A stretch of 59,966 nt of DNA from Ignavibacteriota bacterium (GTDB lineage: Bacteria; Bacteroidota; Ignavibacteria; SZUA-365): assembly GCA_016218045.1 (NCBI GenBank), contig JACRFB010000029.1, positions 1 to 59,966 on the forward strand, given 5' to 3'. The position numbers were made by a program, and so were the translations under genes. The stretch's first letter is position 1; each line of letters begins with the position of its first letter. The notes under the pieces were generated by a model. It was not told where the DNA came from and did not search any database. It saw only the letters and a list, made by a program, of their open reading frames with translations. Positions 45,326 through 54,983 of the stretch are shown here, in pieces.

Positions 45326-46252
45326 ATGCTATCAGAGAATATCTCCCTCCGTTTCGGCAGTTCATCCGGCGACCGTTCACATCATCAGGACGTGAGCACG
45401 TTGTTCAAGACAAAGGATAATGCCGCGTTCTATTCTTTCGTCAGGCAAGACCTCGATGCCTTGGATGAATCGGCACTCGATCTCCCGCCCGGTAAGTCGT
45501 TCAAACGTGGAGCCCGGGCAGCGATCGGGTTGACGGGTGAATTCGGATTTCTCGGTTATGCAATCCGCCAGGCACAATCGATACTCCGCATCGACAAACA
45601 GCCAAGCTATTGGTCGCACTGCTTTCTCCTGCACGATGTTCTGCCTGCGGATCCTCAAATCATTCGCGGGAAGGGCCCCGAGTCGCCCATCCTCTGGGAG
45701 AGCACCATCGACATATCCGGACCTCTACGTCATCTGCACATGGTAAACGGCGTCAGTCCGCGGCCACTGCATGATTACAACACAGCAAAGTACGATCCGT
45801 TGAAACCGCATTGTGTGCCAAATGTGGCTCTGATCGTTTTCGCACTCGATGAATCGGAGATCGACGCGATTCTGGCGCGTGCGACACACCCGCAGGTCGA
45901 CTCGCTCCGTTACGATTTCTCGGGCCTGCTAGGCACATGGCTGTCATATCTCTTTCGCAGAGAAAATGAACAGAACCCTCTCGGTGCCGGCCACGCCGTG
46001 TACTGCAGTGCATTCTGCCAGTTGGCATATGACTCGGTATCAATCGATCTCGCATCCGGGGCTCACACGCGGAACACGAGTCCGGAGCACATCTGGCAGA
46101 GTGCACTCTGGTTTGCGGAAACATTCCGGCGTCATGGGCATCCAGTGCGTGTGTATTCCTGCATTCGAGAAGGAGCATGTGTCAGCATGCCGGCTGATGC
46201 CCGTATGAACCTCTCCCTCGAACATGCTACGAGCCTTATTCGCGGGAAGTGA
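45326..46252 (+). CDS. Putative permuted NlpC/P60 (papain-like) cysteine hydrolase
   Basis: 308 aa with AAGGAGC before ATG 45326. The order His (H98, YWSHCFLL), Glu (E125, LWESTID), YDFSGLLG (196-203) and Cys (C227, VYCSAFCQLAYDSV) matches the circularly permuted NlpC/P60 fold of YiiX/YaeF-type enzymes, in which the Cys lies C-terminal. Such enzymes cut peptide or acyl amide bonds. No signal peptide. Third gene of the SIR2-PhoD-hydrolase-M19 operon. Family call is from motif order and should be confirmed. Confidence 0.7.
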   Translation: MLSENISLRFGSSSGDRSHHQDVSTLFKTKDNAAFYSFVRQDLDALDESALDLPPGKSFKRGARAAIGLTGEFGFLGYAIRQAQSILRIDKQPSYWSHCFLLHDVLPADPQIIRGKGPESPILWESTIDISGPLRHLHMVNGVSPRPLHDYNTAKYDPLKPHCVPNVALIVFALDESEIDAILARATHPQVDSLRYDFSGLLGTWLSYLFRRENEQNPLGAGHAVYCSAFCQLAYDSVSIDLASGAHTRNTSPEHIWQSALWFAETFRRHGHPVRVYSCIREGACVSMPADARMNLSLEHATSLIRGK

Positions 46253-46333
46253 CAGTACTAGCGTCGCATTCGTCGCATGTACCCATCTCCCTGATTCCAC
46301 CTCACAGACACATCTTTACAGCAGGAGCCGCAT

Positions 46334-47602
46334 ATGTCCTTCGTCTGCGATATACACAATCACCTTCCTGTCAAGACATATTTGTACAACAAACCCTGTC
46401 TTTTCAATGTGAGTCTTCTTGAAACAAATCTCCCGGCGAGTGTTCTGAAGCTCATGAAATTCTACAATCCCGAGACCGAAATCTTCCGGGTTCTGTCCAC
46501 CGTGCCGAAAATGGAAGCAGGTGGTGTGAATGCTCTGGTTGCGACCCACTACGTGCCGGAGGATCAATTCCTCTCCAACGTGAAGAAGGAATACACTGCC
46601 CTCGTCAAGGCATTAGCACCCATTTTTTTCCCGGAACTGCTCGATCGGATTGAGAGCAAGACAACGGTGTTTGAACAGACGCTCGAAAGTTTTGACGTGC
46701 TTGAAGCAAAGGTGAAGGAAGCAAACCGCGCGGGCGCACGGCTCGTGATTGCCCGCACGTTTCCGGCATTGGAGAAGGCGGTACAAGCGGGTGATCGCAT
46801 CCTGATCCATGCCCTTGAGGGCGCTCATCATCTGGGTCGCGGTCTTACGCAGGATGAGATCCGAGAAGCCGTACGAACGCTGAAAAAGCGTGGGGTGTGT
46901 TACATCACTCTCGCGCATTTTTTCGACAACGGATACGCGATGCCCATCGAAGGGCTGCCTCCCGATGTTCGTGACGGATTCATGCGAGATTCCTATCGTG
47001 ATCGTGACAGGGATGTGGATGCGCAGCAGGGTCTCCCGCCAGCAGGGAAAATGCTCGTGAACGAAATGTTCGATCAGGGAATCATCGTGGATCTGACACA
47101 CACGAGTCCCCAGGGACGGCGCGACGTCTACGCATTAAACCGTGCCCGACGAGATGAGGGCAAACCTTTACGCCCCCTCATCATGTCGCATGTCGGTGTT
47201 GAGGCCGAATTCGTTCGGAATCAGGGGAAAAACTCCCCCTACCGATATCTCTGCGCCAGCAACGAGGATATCGAAGCCATAGCCGAGTCAGGAGGTGTGA
47301 TCGGAGTAATATTCTTCAACTACTGGCTGGCCGGACTCACGGAGAAGAAACATTCCGACACAGATTTTGGCATCGAGCATATTTTCCGCGCCATGGAGTA
47401 CATCAAGGAGCGAACCGGTACGTACGACAACGTGGCTATCGGAACCGACTTCGATGGCATGACTGACACACCAGACGACTATCGAGACATATCATCGATA
47501 AGCCGTCTTCGCGCCTATCTCGGCATTCATCTCAAACACGCAGAAGTCAACGCCATCCTTGGAAACAATTTCCTGCGTGTGCTGCGAAATGGGTGGGGGT
47601 GA
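46334..47602 (+). CDS. Membrane dipeptidase (peptidase M19) family protein
   Basis: 422 aa, AGGAG before ATG 46334. M19 motifs in order: CDIHNH (6-10, zinc His), LIHALEGAHHLGRG, ITLAHFFDN, VDLTHTSPQGR, IMSHVGVE and IGTDFDGM. Members hydrolyse dipeptides or related amides with a two-zinc centre. No signal peptide is visible, unlike many M19 enzymes, so this one should be cytoplasmic. It ends the operon started by the SIR2 gene and converges on the MGS-like gene 43 bp away. Confidence 0.88.
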   Translation: MSFVCDIHNHLPVKTYLYNKPCLFNVSLLETNLPASVLKLMKFYNPETEIFRVLSTVPKMEAGGVNALVATHYVPEDQFLSNVKKEYTALVKALAPIFFPELLDRIESKTTVFEQTLESFDVLEAKVKEANRAGARLVIARTFPALEKAVQAGDRILIHALEGAHHLGRGLTQDEIREAVRTLKKRGVCYITLAHFFDNGYAMPIEGLPPDVRDGFMRDSYRDRDRDVDAQQGLPPAGKMLVNEMFDQGIIVDLTHTSPQGRRDVYALNRARRDEGKPLRPLIMSHVGVEAEFVRNQGKNSPYRYLCASNEDIEAIAESGGVIGVIFFNYWLAGLTEKKHSDTDFGIEHIFRAMEYIKERTGTYDNVAIGTDFDGMTDTPDDYRDISSISRLRAYLGIHLKHAEVNAILGNNFLRVLRNGWG

Positions 47603-47645
47603 ATCGGTCACACGGTGAATTCGCAACCGCCAGAAATACAGTTTT

Positions 47646-48662
47646 TCAACAGGGACGAACAACACGTTGCATCCACTCACGTGCCTGCATCTCATTCGTG
47701 AGCATCCTGACGTGGTCCTGTATCATACACGCTCCAAAAACAACCCGGATGTCTTCGATGTGTGGGTGTGGGTGCAACGGATCGATAAAGAATACTACCG
47801 CATGGCAGTCGCCATAGAGAATCTCTGTTGCAATTTCTATGTCGCCACCTTTCGGCCCAGACTGATAACGCACAATTTTTTTATACAGGTTTCGTGTGTT
47901 GGCTGCCACTTCGCGGCCTGTGGTTCCGGTGGATAAAATGCGTTCGAATTTGTCGAGTTCATGTTCATGGTCTATCGCGAATTCGACCATTCTCTCCTTC
48001 ATCGCATCGTGTGCGATCAAAGCGATGGTCATATCCGATAGCTTGGATGGCCACGTGTCGAATTTTCGAACCATGATCGTATTATGAACCGGTTCGACGT
48101 TTCTTTTAGTCAGTCGGAGTATTGGGGGTACGGGTTGCCGATTCCTATCCGCATCCAGCCCTCCTTCCTTCGCAAACCACTCCGCGACTGAACCGCGATT
48201 CATCAATCTCTTTACGTGCCACTGGTCGCAAAGTCGAGTCAGGGCAAGGTTCTCGGGATTGAGCCAGTGCGCTGTAAGAGGTGTCAAAAACGGCCACACA
48301 ATGCTGCATAACTGTTGTACGACGAAATAACTGAGTACGGTTACGCCCCCCTCGGTCCGATCTGGAAGACACGTCAGTCCGCAGTGTTTTTCCAGGAAGT
48401 TTCTCGTTTCCTTTGCCACGGGCCGCTTATGTGTTGCGTCCCCCTCGATGACACGACGGAAGGTTCCGCCTGTGAATAGAAATGAAAAGCCCGCGAGCTT
48501 TTCCGGACTCTCATGATACATCTGTTCGAGCAATCGTGCCAACGAGTAGTTCAGTTCCACATCATCGTGGCTCGCCAATACCCCGATGAGTGTCTTCTGA
48601 TTTTGTTCCACCAGAATGCTCTCTTCTGGCAGAGCCGTCGATATTTTTGCAGGTGCGTTCAT
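47646..48662 (-). CDS. Double methylglyoxal-synthase-like (MGS) domain protein
   Basis: 338 aa from ATG 48662 (MNAPAKIS), chosen over an upstream TTG because GGAG lies 7 bp before it. C-terminal ~130 residues match MgsA: ALIAHDAMKERM, STGTTGREV, SGPKGGDIEI, FFIDPLHPHPHIED; the catalytic His (AHD), Asp (GGD) and the H-x-x-D pair are kept. The N-terminal ~200 residues look like a second, degenerate copy (IGVLASHDD, FTGGTFRRVIEGDA, VVQQLCSIVWPFLTPLTAHWLNPEN) lacking the Asp. Follows the SIR2-TPR gene by 91 bp. Either an MGS making methylglyoxal or a sensor of phosphosugars. Confidence 0.75.
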   Translation of the reverse strand: MNAPAKISTALPEESILVEQNQKTLIGVLASHDDVELNYSLARLLEQMYHESPEKLAGFSFLFTGGTFRRVIEGDATHKRPVAKETRNFLEKHCGLTCLPDRTEGGVTVLSYFVVQQLCSIVWPFLTPLTAHWLNPENLALTRLCDQWHVKRLMNRGSVAEWFAKEGGLDADRNRQPVPPILRLTKRNVEPVHNTIMVRKFDTWPSKLSDMTIALIAHDAMKERMVEFAIDHEHELDKFERILSTGTTGREVAANTRNLYKKIVRYQSGPKGGDIEIATEILYGDCHAVVFFIDPLHPHPHIEDIRVVFGACMIQDHVRMLTNEMQAREWMQRVVRPC

Positions 48663-48753
48663 TACGTGCTCCGGAATAATGTACAACCATGTGTGGGTGT
48701 ATTAAATGTACTCAGCAGGAATAACCGAGGGGAAAATATTTCTCAACAGTACG

Positions 48754-50826
48754 TCAAGCCGCCTCATTCCACGCCGGCCAATCAGCGAGGACATCCTCCG
48801 CGGCATCGCCGTTGATGACCGCCGCCAGTTTTCCCAACCATGGTGCTTCAGTGTGACCGTCCTGAATTGCGCGTTCGACATTCCGCGACAAATCCCAGCC
48901 CGGTGATCTGACACCCTTGTCGATCAATGTTCGAATGTCGCGGAGGGCCGTCAGTTGATCTGCCACTGGCCCATGCGCATACCTGTAGAAAGAGCATTCT
49001 AGTTCTACTACTGGCTTATCTGTGGAGTCGAGAAGCTTCACAGCTTCAGCGAGTTTTTCGAGACCGTCGGTCCTTCCTAAGGCGAGGAGCAAACCGGCAT
49101 GATTTGAAGCAATATTTACATCTGTAGGATTTATGGCGCGTACCTTGTTGTACAGTTCCTCCGCTCTGATGTAGTCCTTCCTAATGTTCTGGAGAAAAAT
49201 GGCGTAGTTCCCGAGAATGGTTGGGTCTGAAGGATCCGCCTCGAAAGCACGTTGAAACATCTTCTCCGCCCCCTCGAAGTCTCTCTTGATGATCTCGAGA
49301 AACACTGCATAATTCCCGAGATTATCGGTGTGTTTCGGATCAGCATCCAATGCCCTCTTGTACATTCCTTCTGCTGCTGTGTAGTCCTTTCGGACCTCAT
49401 GCAGGAAGGTTGCGTAATTAAAGAGGGCGCTGATATATGTAGGGTCCGCATCCAATGCTCGAAGGTAGAGTCTTTCTGCCGAGTCGAGATCGCCCCTTCG
49501 ATTTTTTATAAACACGGCATAGTTGTTCAGGATGACGGCGCTATAGGGATCAGCATCCAAAGCTCGTTTGAACATCAACTCTGCATTATCGTAGTCATTT
49601 CTTGAATTATCCAAGAACAGTGCATAATTCGCGAGTAGTGGTGCTGCATGTGGAAATTGCTCGATACCCTCTCGGTATACCATATCAGCGGCCTCGGGAT
49701 CATGATTTTCCAACCTATCCGCTTCGACGATCACCTTCCAGTAGTCTGTAAACTGATCTTCGATTTCTCGTACGGCCTTCCGCAAAGCCTGCACCCCGGA
49801 TTCGTCCATAGATTTTTTCTCAATCGATTTCGAAACCTCCTGAAATCGTGTGTGGTACTCGTCGAAAATCCTGGTAAATCGTCCTCTGTTTGGATGTGGC
49901 AAGGCCAATTCGTTTCGGACGAGAAGCATGACATCGTCGAACCAACCACTGCGCACCCAGATACCACCACGTGCCACCAACCACGCCCTCACGGCACCCT
50001 GTGGCTCGTACGGATGCACCCAATACGACCCGAATGGTAGTGCTTCCGGCGGTAGGTCGTTCAACATTTTCAGGATACCTGCATCCGCACCACCGTATCC
50101 CATGAAGATTAGCCCTCGATCATGCAGCACCATCGCTGTAGACCTGCTGATCCCCTTTTTCAAGTCTGCAATTTCCAATGCCGTATTTTGCGGTGAGAGC
50201 CGATGATCACCATGTAGCTTAACCACGAGAGGTCTCATGCGCGTGGGCCTAATGAAGCCCGCGAGAGATTCATGCGATATGACCAGCGGCCTCGCTTCGG
50301 TGTAAAGGTACAATGCATCCGAGACGAGATCGTCGAAGTTGGTGGTCAGCACCACGTTGAAGCGACCTCCGGATTGAGCGACGAGCTGAGCGAGCACCGC
50401 ATAACCGAAGGAGGGTGTCCTGCCGTCACACCAATTCTCGATCTCTCTCTGCCTGTCCTCTGGCGTCAGAAACAACTTGTCGATTACTGCACCGTACGAA
50501 CTGCCTGGTTTGGTTGAATCATATTCAGGAATTTCTTCTTTGGCCCATTGTTCGAGATCTGCCCGGTGTGGTGCCTTCAAGTCACGGAGCCGTGGCAGCC
50601 AATGGTCACGCACTAGTTGTGCCGCAGCAGGGATACCTGACGTAACCGAGCACCCGGCTCCCAAAAACAGCGCAAATCGTCGTTCCGAATGCACATCGGC
50701 ACGAAGACGTCTTGTGAATTCCTCAACATTGATCGATCGCAAAATAGAGGAACCCGAACGGTGCACGGATTTCTTGCGCGCCGTCCCAGCCGGAGCGACT
50801 TTTTTCTTCGCACGCGATTTTGCCAT
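48754..50826 (-). CDS. SIR2-domain protein with C-terminal TPR repeats
   Basis: 690 aa. Residues ~45-320: SIR2 fold with FALFLGAGCSVTSGIP, VVLTTNFDDLVSDAL, VVKLHGDHRL, IFMGYGG. Residues ~370-600: about six 35-36-residue TPR units of the form NYAVFL..DY..AE.MY.RALDADP. SIR2-TPR proteins are typical NAD+-depleting effectors with a sensing repeat domain in bacterial antiphage systems. Basic N-terminal tail (MAKSRAKKK). First gene of a two-gene minus-strand unit with the MGS-like gene. Confidence 0.88.
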   Translation of the reverse strand: MAKSRAKKKVAPAGTARKKSVHRSGSSILRSINVEEFTRRLRADVHSERRFALFLGAGCSVTSGIPAAAQLVRDHWLPRLRDLKAPHRADLEQWAKEEIPEYDSTKPGSSYGAVIDKLFLTPEDRQREIENWCDGRTPSFGYAVLAQLVAQSGGRFNVVLTTNFDDLVSDALYLYTEARPLVISHESLAGFIRPTRMRPLVVKLHGDHRLSPQNTALEIADLKKGISRSTAMVLHDRGLIFMGYGGADAGILKMLNDLPPEALPFGSYWVHPYEPQGAVRAWLVARGGIWVRSGWFDDVMLLVRNELALPHPNRGRFTRIFDEYHTRFQEVSKSIEKKSMDESGVQALRKAVREIEDQFTDYWKVIVEADRLENHDPEAADMVYREGIEQFPHAAPLLANYALFLDNSRNDYDNAELMFKRALDADPYSAVILNNYAVFIKNRRGDLDSAERLYLRALDADPTYISALFNYATFLHEVRKDYTAAEGMYKRALDADPKHTDNLGNYAVFLEIIKRDFEGAEKMFQRAFEADPSDPTILGNYAIFLQNIRKDYIRAEELYNKVRAINPTDVNIASNHAGLLLALGRTDGLEKLAEAVKLLDSTDKPVVELECSFYRYAHGPVADQLTALRDIRTLIDKGVRSPGWDLSRNVERAIQDGHTEAPWLGKLAAVINGDAAEDVLADWPAWNEAA

Positions 50827-50969
50827 AATGGTCGTTGCCTCTGTGTTGATGAGTTCCAGGTGCGATCCCGGACAGAATTTTTGTCAAAAATTGCCGCCGC
50901 AGTCAAAGCGCCTGCCGTACCTGTCCGCGTAGTACTGCCGTATTCTGTGTTTTCTGCGCGGCGCGCCGA

Positions 50970-51866
50970 CTATCGCCCCCCGCGTGCCTGCTCCGTCGCT
51001 TTGCGAATTCCGAGCACTACATCGTACCAGAATGGTGCACCCAGGCCGGCCAGGAAACCGGTCGCAAGTATACCCACGAGCCATACAAAAAGCTGCCACG
51101 CCAATGCCCAGCCACCTGTGTCTGCGACAGCACCGAATCCGCTGTACGGAAACACCAACCACCCAATTGGCGCAGGTGCGGTTGCAAGCGACTGGACACC
51201 CGTACGAACTTCATCGATTTCCTTCCTGAGCTGCCGATACGTTATGCTGTCCGCAGCGTCGCCCGGTGGGATTTTTTCATACCGCGCAACGACATCCTCC
51301 AACGATGCAAGGGCTACAGCACGTGCAGCAGTGTCTGTGTAATACTCGGTCACGATGTGCACAGTATCGATATTCAGAACAAACGCGAGAATTATTGCGA
51401 CAACAGTGGACGAACACTGCGATTTTCGGCGGAATCGCTCGGTGTAGATCTTCCCGATCTGCTCCCACCGGCGTCCCAACTCACCCATGATTTCGTCCAC
51501 CTCGGCTTTTAGTTCAGCGCTAATCTCAGTTCCAACTGTTGTACGTCGTATCTCTGTCAGGAGGGCTTCGGTGGAGATGTCCGTTGTACGGCTCTGAATG
51601 CGGCTCATGAGGGCGGTCAAGGACGCCGCGATGTCACTGTCCGCAGGCAAAGTTGCAGCACTGGCAGCCGCAATACTTCGGACGCGTTTCATCTCACGTT
51701 CCATCACGGGTTTCAAATCCTGTCCATAGAAGTCATGCAGGAGCTTGCCAAATTGATCCTGCCTCACACTCAACAGTTTCTGTATCAGGCGAACGAGCTG
51801 TGTCACAACAGTCGCCACGGCGAGCATTGTCACAGCGTAGGCGAGTAGAGTATCGAGATACGGCAT
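50970..51866 (-). CDS. Membrane protein of unknown function
   Basis: 298 aa, GGAGGCCTAC before ATG 51866. TM at the N-terminus (LAYAVTMLAVATVVTQLV), a ~120-residue soluble helical region, TM near 150 (TVVAIILAFVLNIDTVHIV) and a TM near 260 (WLVGILATGFLAGLGAPFWYDVVLG). The LNIDTVHI and APFWYDVL phrases recall a widespread but uncharacterised family of bacterial membrane proteins. Separate from the SIR2-TPR gene by 143 bp on the same strand. Confidence 0.78.
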   Translation of the reverse strand: MPYLDTLLAYAVTMLAVATVVTQLVRLIQKLLSVRQDQFGKLLHDFYGQDLKPVMEREMKRVRSIAAASAATLPADSDIAASLTALMSRIQSRTTDISTEALLTEIRRTTVGTEISAELKAEVDEIMGELGRRWEQIGKIYTERFRRKSQCSSTVVAIILAFVLNIDTVHIVTEYYTDTAARAVALASLEDVVARYEKIPPGDAADSITYRQLRKEIDEVRTGVQSLATAPAPIGWLVFPYSGFGAVADTGGWALAWQLFVWLVGILATGFLAGLGAPFWYDVVLGIRKATEQARGGR

Positions 51867-52003
51867 GTAGGCCTCCTACGATTTCAACTTTTCCGCACAG
51901 TTATATTCCTTTTCATACATCTTCTTTCCCGTCATACTTCTTGAAGAACTTTTTCGACAGACTCTTGGTGTTTCGCAAGATGAAATGCCTCATTTTCGCG
52001 TGC

Positions 52004-52023
52004 AACACGTGGTAGCACGTGTT
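52004..52023. promoter_or_regulatory. Perfect 8-bp dyad in the divergent gap
   Basis: AACACGTG GTAG CACGTGTT, a perfect palindrome with a 4-base centre, lies 137 bp upstream of the gene at 51866 (minus) and 336 bp upstream of the gene at 52360 (plus). Operator or hairpin; not decided. The remaining 51867-52359 gap holds no convincing gene. Confidence 0.4.
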
Positions 52024-52359
52024 TTCGAGTGTGAATCCTGTATCCCGTACTACAAAAACGGGTGGGAACACCTATTTCGGAGAGAACGAGGGATACGTAA
52101 GTTCTTCTCCATCCTCCCCGCACCTTATTCCCGTATCATATACCCATCGCCGAGCAGATCAAGGTCACGATCTGCTGATTCAGCAATAGTGAGGGTGAAC
52201 ACCCCCTTACCACAACATGGTGGCAAGAACGTACTTGGTGGCTTAACAATCCCTGATTACAGGTGTTCACATCGCGATTTCTTCGCTTCCCCACCATCCT
52301 TCACCCCATTTATAAGGATTTCCCAGGTGCCCTCGCCAAGATCATATTTCGTAGTAACA

Positions 52360-53286
52360 ATGTTCTCCATCGCCATCGGGTTTGCTTCGCACAGTACCAT
52401 TGCACAGATGCACATACAGTCTTTCGTCGCTCCTCCTGCAAGTAGCGGAAAAACAGATTTGGTGTCTACACATTCGGAACTGGCATTTATCGACTCGATT
52501 ATCGGTGCAGAGACCACTGATTCTGTTACAAAAGAATCAATGCGTGTGTTAAAGCGGCGAATAGAAGATGCAAACAAGGCGTCAGATCTGCGGGACAAAG
52601 CGAAGAAATCCACCTCACCGGAGTTCCGTCAGGCAATGCTTGCGTATGCAGACCGTTTGTCGGGAGACACACTAACCGGCCTCAGGGTTAGCGGCGACAT
52701 TGCCACAAAACCCGCAGCACAGGACGGTGAAAACATGTTCACACCTGTCCTGACAGGTGATTACCATCGAAGTCTGGATCTTGGCTGCAGCCGTGTGGCA
52801 GAGCTGAATGTACACCTCGATCTGCAGGCGCCTGCGGCCGGGACCACAGTAGAGAATATCGCGAACGCCCTGCTTTCAGGAGGAGGTGAAGGTCGGCTTC
52901 AGGTGACGGGCCGGATTGGCTTCGGCGAAGATCTACGACTAGGAGTACGGTTTGGGTTGCTCGGGTCTCTTGCATGGATCGGCAAGAAGAGCGCAAGCAC
53001 TACCATGACTGAAGCCCTCGGCTTCGCCACGTGCGGCTTCGTCTTTGCTGCCTGGCTTCACCCTCTGATTGTGATTTATCAGAACGAATTCGGCTGGGTG
53101 CGCGGCGCTGAACATGAACCTCTCGCGCTTCTTTTGAACAACAGCATGGTCGGAAATCTTCTGGTCGGGGTGCAATTTGGTGATGGGACGTATCTCCAGT
53201 TGAAATATCCGCTCGCAGGCAACCGCGACACAAACAATCCGTCCAATCTCGAAGTGCGTTTCGTGCGGACGCTTGCGACGTGGTAG
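52360..53286 (+). CDS. Secreted, probably outer-membrane associated protein
   Basis: 308 aa from ATG 52360 (MFSIAIGFASHSTIAQ), selected because it opens a signal peptide; the frame is open further upstream but the leader is Arg/Ser-rich and uncharacteristic. After a helical stretch (ESMRVLKRRIEDANKASDLRDKAKK) the C-terminal half is beta-rich (RLQVTGRIGFGEDLRLGVRFG, NLEVRFVRTLATW), ending in an aromatic residue like outer-membrane barrels. Family unknown. Followed 73 bp later by the next unknown gene. Confidence 0.72.
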   Translation: MFSIAIGFASHSTIAQMHIQSFVAPPASSGKTDLVSTHSELAFIDSIIGAETTDSVTKESMRVLKRRIEDANKASDLRDKAKKSTSPEFRQAMLAYADRLSGDTLTGLRVSGDIATKPAAQDGENMFTPVLTGDYHRSLDLGCSRVAELNVHLDLQAPAAGTTVENIANALLSGGGEGRLQVTGRIGFGEDLRLGVRFGLLGSLAWIGKKSASTTMTEALGFATCGFVFAAWLHPLIVIYQNEFGWVRGAEHEPLALLLNNSMVGNLLVGVQFGDGTYLQLKYPLAGNRDTNNPSNLEVRFVRTLATW

Positions 53287-53359
53287 CGACGGTCATTACT
53301 TCACGACCATTCGTTGTCATCCGCACAACGTATTTTTCAGATTTACCGCCGATGTTAAC

Positions 53360-54277
53360 ATGAACAGTATTTCTGCTATCACAGAAGCATATAAGTACCT
53401 TCTCGAAGAATGCATTTCGTCTGGCTGTATCGATCTCGAGGGTTTGCGTAATATCTTGGATACACAGAATTTCTTCTCCCCTGCCTTTACCGAGTGTATT
53501 CAACGAAGCATCTACGGTGGTTTCTTTAATATGCTCGCGATGGTTGCAGAGGAACAGACGATATTATCGAATAAGGGCGATTTTCAGGATATTCTTACGA
53601 ATAATCTGATGGTTTGCGTTAATAAAGTACTCTTAAGTTCCCAGCAGTCCACAAAGGATTACACCAAAGTTTTGGAGGAATATTCAATGTTGGTAAACGA
53701 AAAGAAAATACGCTCCATTTTAGCAGACATCGCACATGCAGACAAACAACTACTGACAGCCGGGGTGGGCTATCTTGTCAGGGATATGGACGAGTATCTA
53801 TCTTCCAGATCTCAGGACGATATTGCCGGGCTCAACCCGACGCTCTTTCTTGAAATAGTCAACGAGATGAAGCAGGCCGGACGCCGCGACCAGACTGGGC
53901 AGGGATATGCTGATTTCCTCGCCGATATAAGCGGGCCGCGAGGAATCTCGCTCAATTCGAGCAATATTGTGCTGGATATGAGCGCCTTACTTGAAAACAA
54001 TCAGGGTAAAAAACTTGCGGCCAAGGTGGGAAGGACGTTCTTGAAGAAATTCAAAAAGCGGCTCAAATCAATTATTTGCGACGAAAAGATCGGTCCCTAT
54101 GGACAGTTAAAGAACAGTGTTATTGGCAAAGCGGCCGTTCCAACCACCATCGCAACCACCATACTGACTTCAGGATTTACGGCTGCAAACGTTTGGTATC
54201 CCCTCGCCGTATATGTGGCATTACTTATCGCACAGGCCGGCCTTGATGCGTATTGCGACAAGAAGTCAACCGTATGA
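53360..54277 (+). CDS. Hypothetical protein with C-terminal TM hairpin
   Basis: 305 aa from ATG 53360 (MNSISAITEAYKYLLEE). Helical, with relaxed GC and Ile/Asn-rich composition unlike the left part of the window. Residues ~255-300 are hydrophobic (AVPTTIATTILTSGFTAANVWYPLAVYVALLIAQAG). No family recognised. The 54278-54584 gap after it shows nothing convincing. Confidence 0.7.
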   Translation: MNSISAITEAYKYLLEECISSGCIDLEGLRNILDTQNFFSPAFTECIQRSIYGGFFNMLAMVAEEQTILSNKGDFQDILTNNLMVCVNKVLLSSQQSTKDYTKVLEEYSMLVNEKKIRSILADIAHADKQLLTAGVGYLVRDMDEYLSSRSQDDIAGLNPTLFLEIVNEMKQAGRRDQTGQGYADFLADISGPRGISLNSSNIVLDMSALLENNQGKKLAAKVGRTFLKKFKKRLKSIICDEKIGPYGQLKNSVIGKAAVPTTIATTILTSGFTAANVWYPLAVYVALLIAQAGLDAYCDKKSTV

Positions 54278-54584
54278 TCAGGTGCGATTCAAGAGTTTGG
54301 ACCACAATGACCTGAATTAGCACTGTATCCCGAGTTGTTCACTGCGGGTGACCTGCCCCGTGCACCAGTAGCCCACGCCGCGTTGTGGCCTCTCAAGATC
54401 CAGAAGACTGGTCGATGGCGGGAGAATGCCGAGCCATAAATTTGCAGTTTACAACCTGCTCACTCGTCACAGATTCTTACAACCGTGTTACTGCGAATGT
54501 GAGGTCTGAGACACGGTTGCTTGAGACGATCTTGCCGCGCGTCGTGGTGAAAGAAACACGAGGTAGAAAGGACAATAACAGTGG

Positions 54585-54980
54585 CTATTTACACGGGTCC
54601 ACCAAAGCAACCTTCTTCACGTCTACCTCACACAACCAATAATCGATCTTTGTTGTGCATGAGTAATCTAAGACAAAATCGGTCCCATTCTCGCTCAACG
54701 TGAGTACGTAACCTGTGTTGGCTGGGCTAATTTTAGCGTCGTACGGTTCGACCAGGGAATACATGGCCAGATCCTTCTCCTGGAGAAGGGCCTTCCACGC
54801 GGTGCCATCAAAATTTGCCGGAATCCCACTCGGAAACTTGGCGTTTACCAGCCCGTGAGCCCGAATTATTGCTGTCGAAGTTTCCTGATACGTGCCTCGG
54901 TCGCAGATACTGGCGCTACCACAACAACCTTGCAGTAGAATAATACAGAGAAGAAACGAATAGAGATGATGCGGTTTCAT
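54585..54980 (-). CDS. Small lipoprotein
   Basis: 131 aa; signal peptide MKPHHLYSFLLCIILLQGCC with lipobox LLQGC. Mature part small and beta-rich with Cys. ATG follows the stop of the phospholipase C-like gene by 3 bp, so both are co-transcribed and it may serve as its anchored partner or immunity-type protein (guess). Confidence 0.75.
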   Translation of the reverse strand: MKPHHLYSFLLCIILLQGCCGSASICDRGTYQETSTAIIRAHGLVNAKFPSGIPANFDGTAWKALLQEKDLAMYSLVEPYDAKISPANTGYVLTLSENGTDFVLDYSCTTKIDYWLCEVDVKKVALVDPCK

Positions 54981-54983
54981 GTT

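Noticed and set aside
51985-52359. Upstream part of the ORF reaching 53286
   Set aside because: No signal or domain; the signal peptide at 52360 is a better start and a palindrome lies in the supposed coding part.
54385-54642. 85-aa plus-strand ORF
   Set aside because: No ribosome site, overlaps the 3' end of the convergent lipoprotein gene, composition not protein-like.
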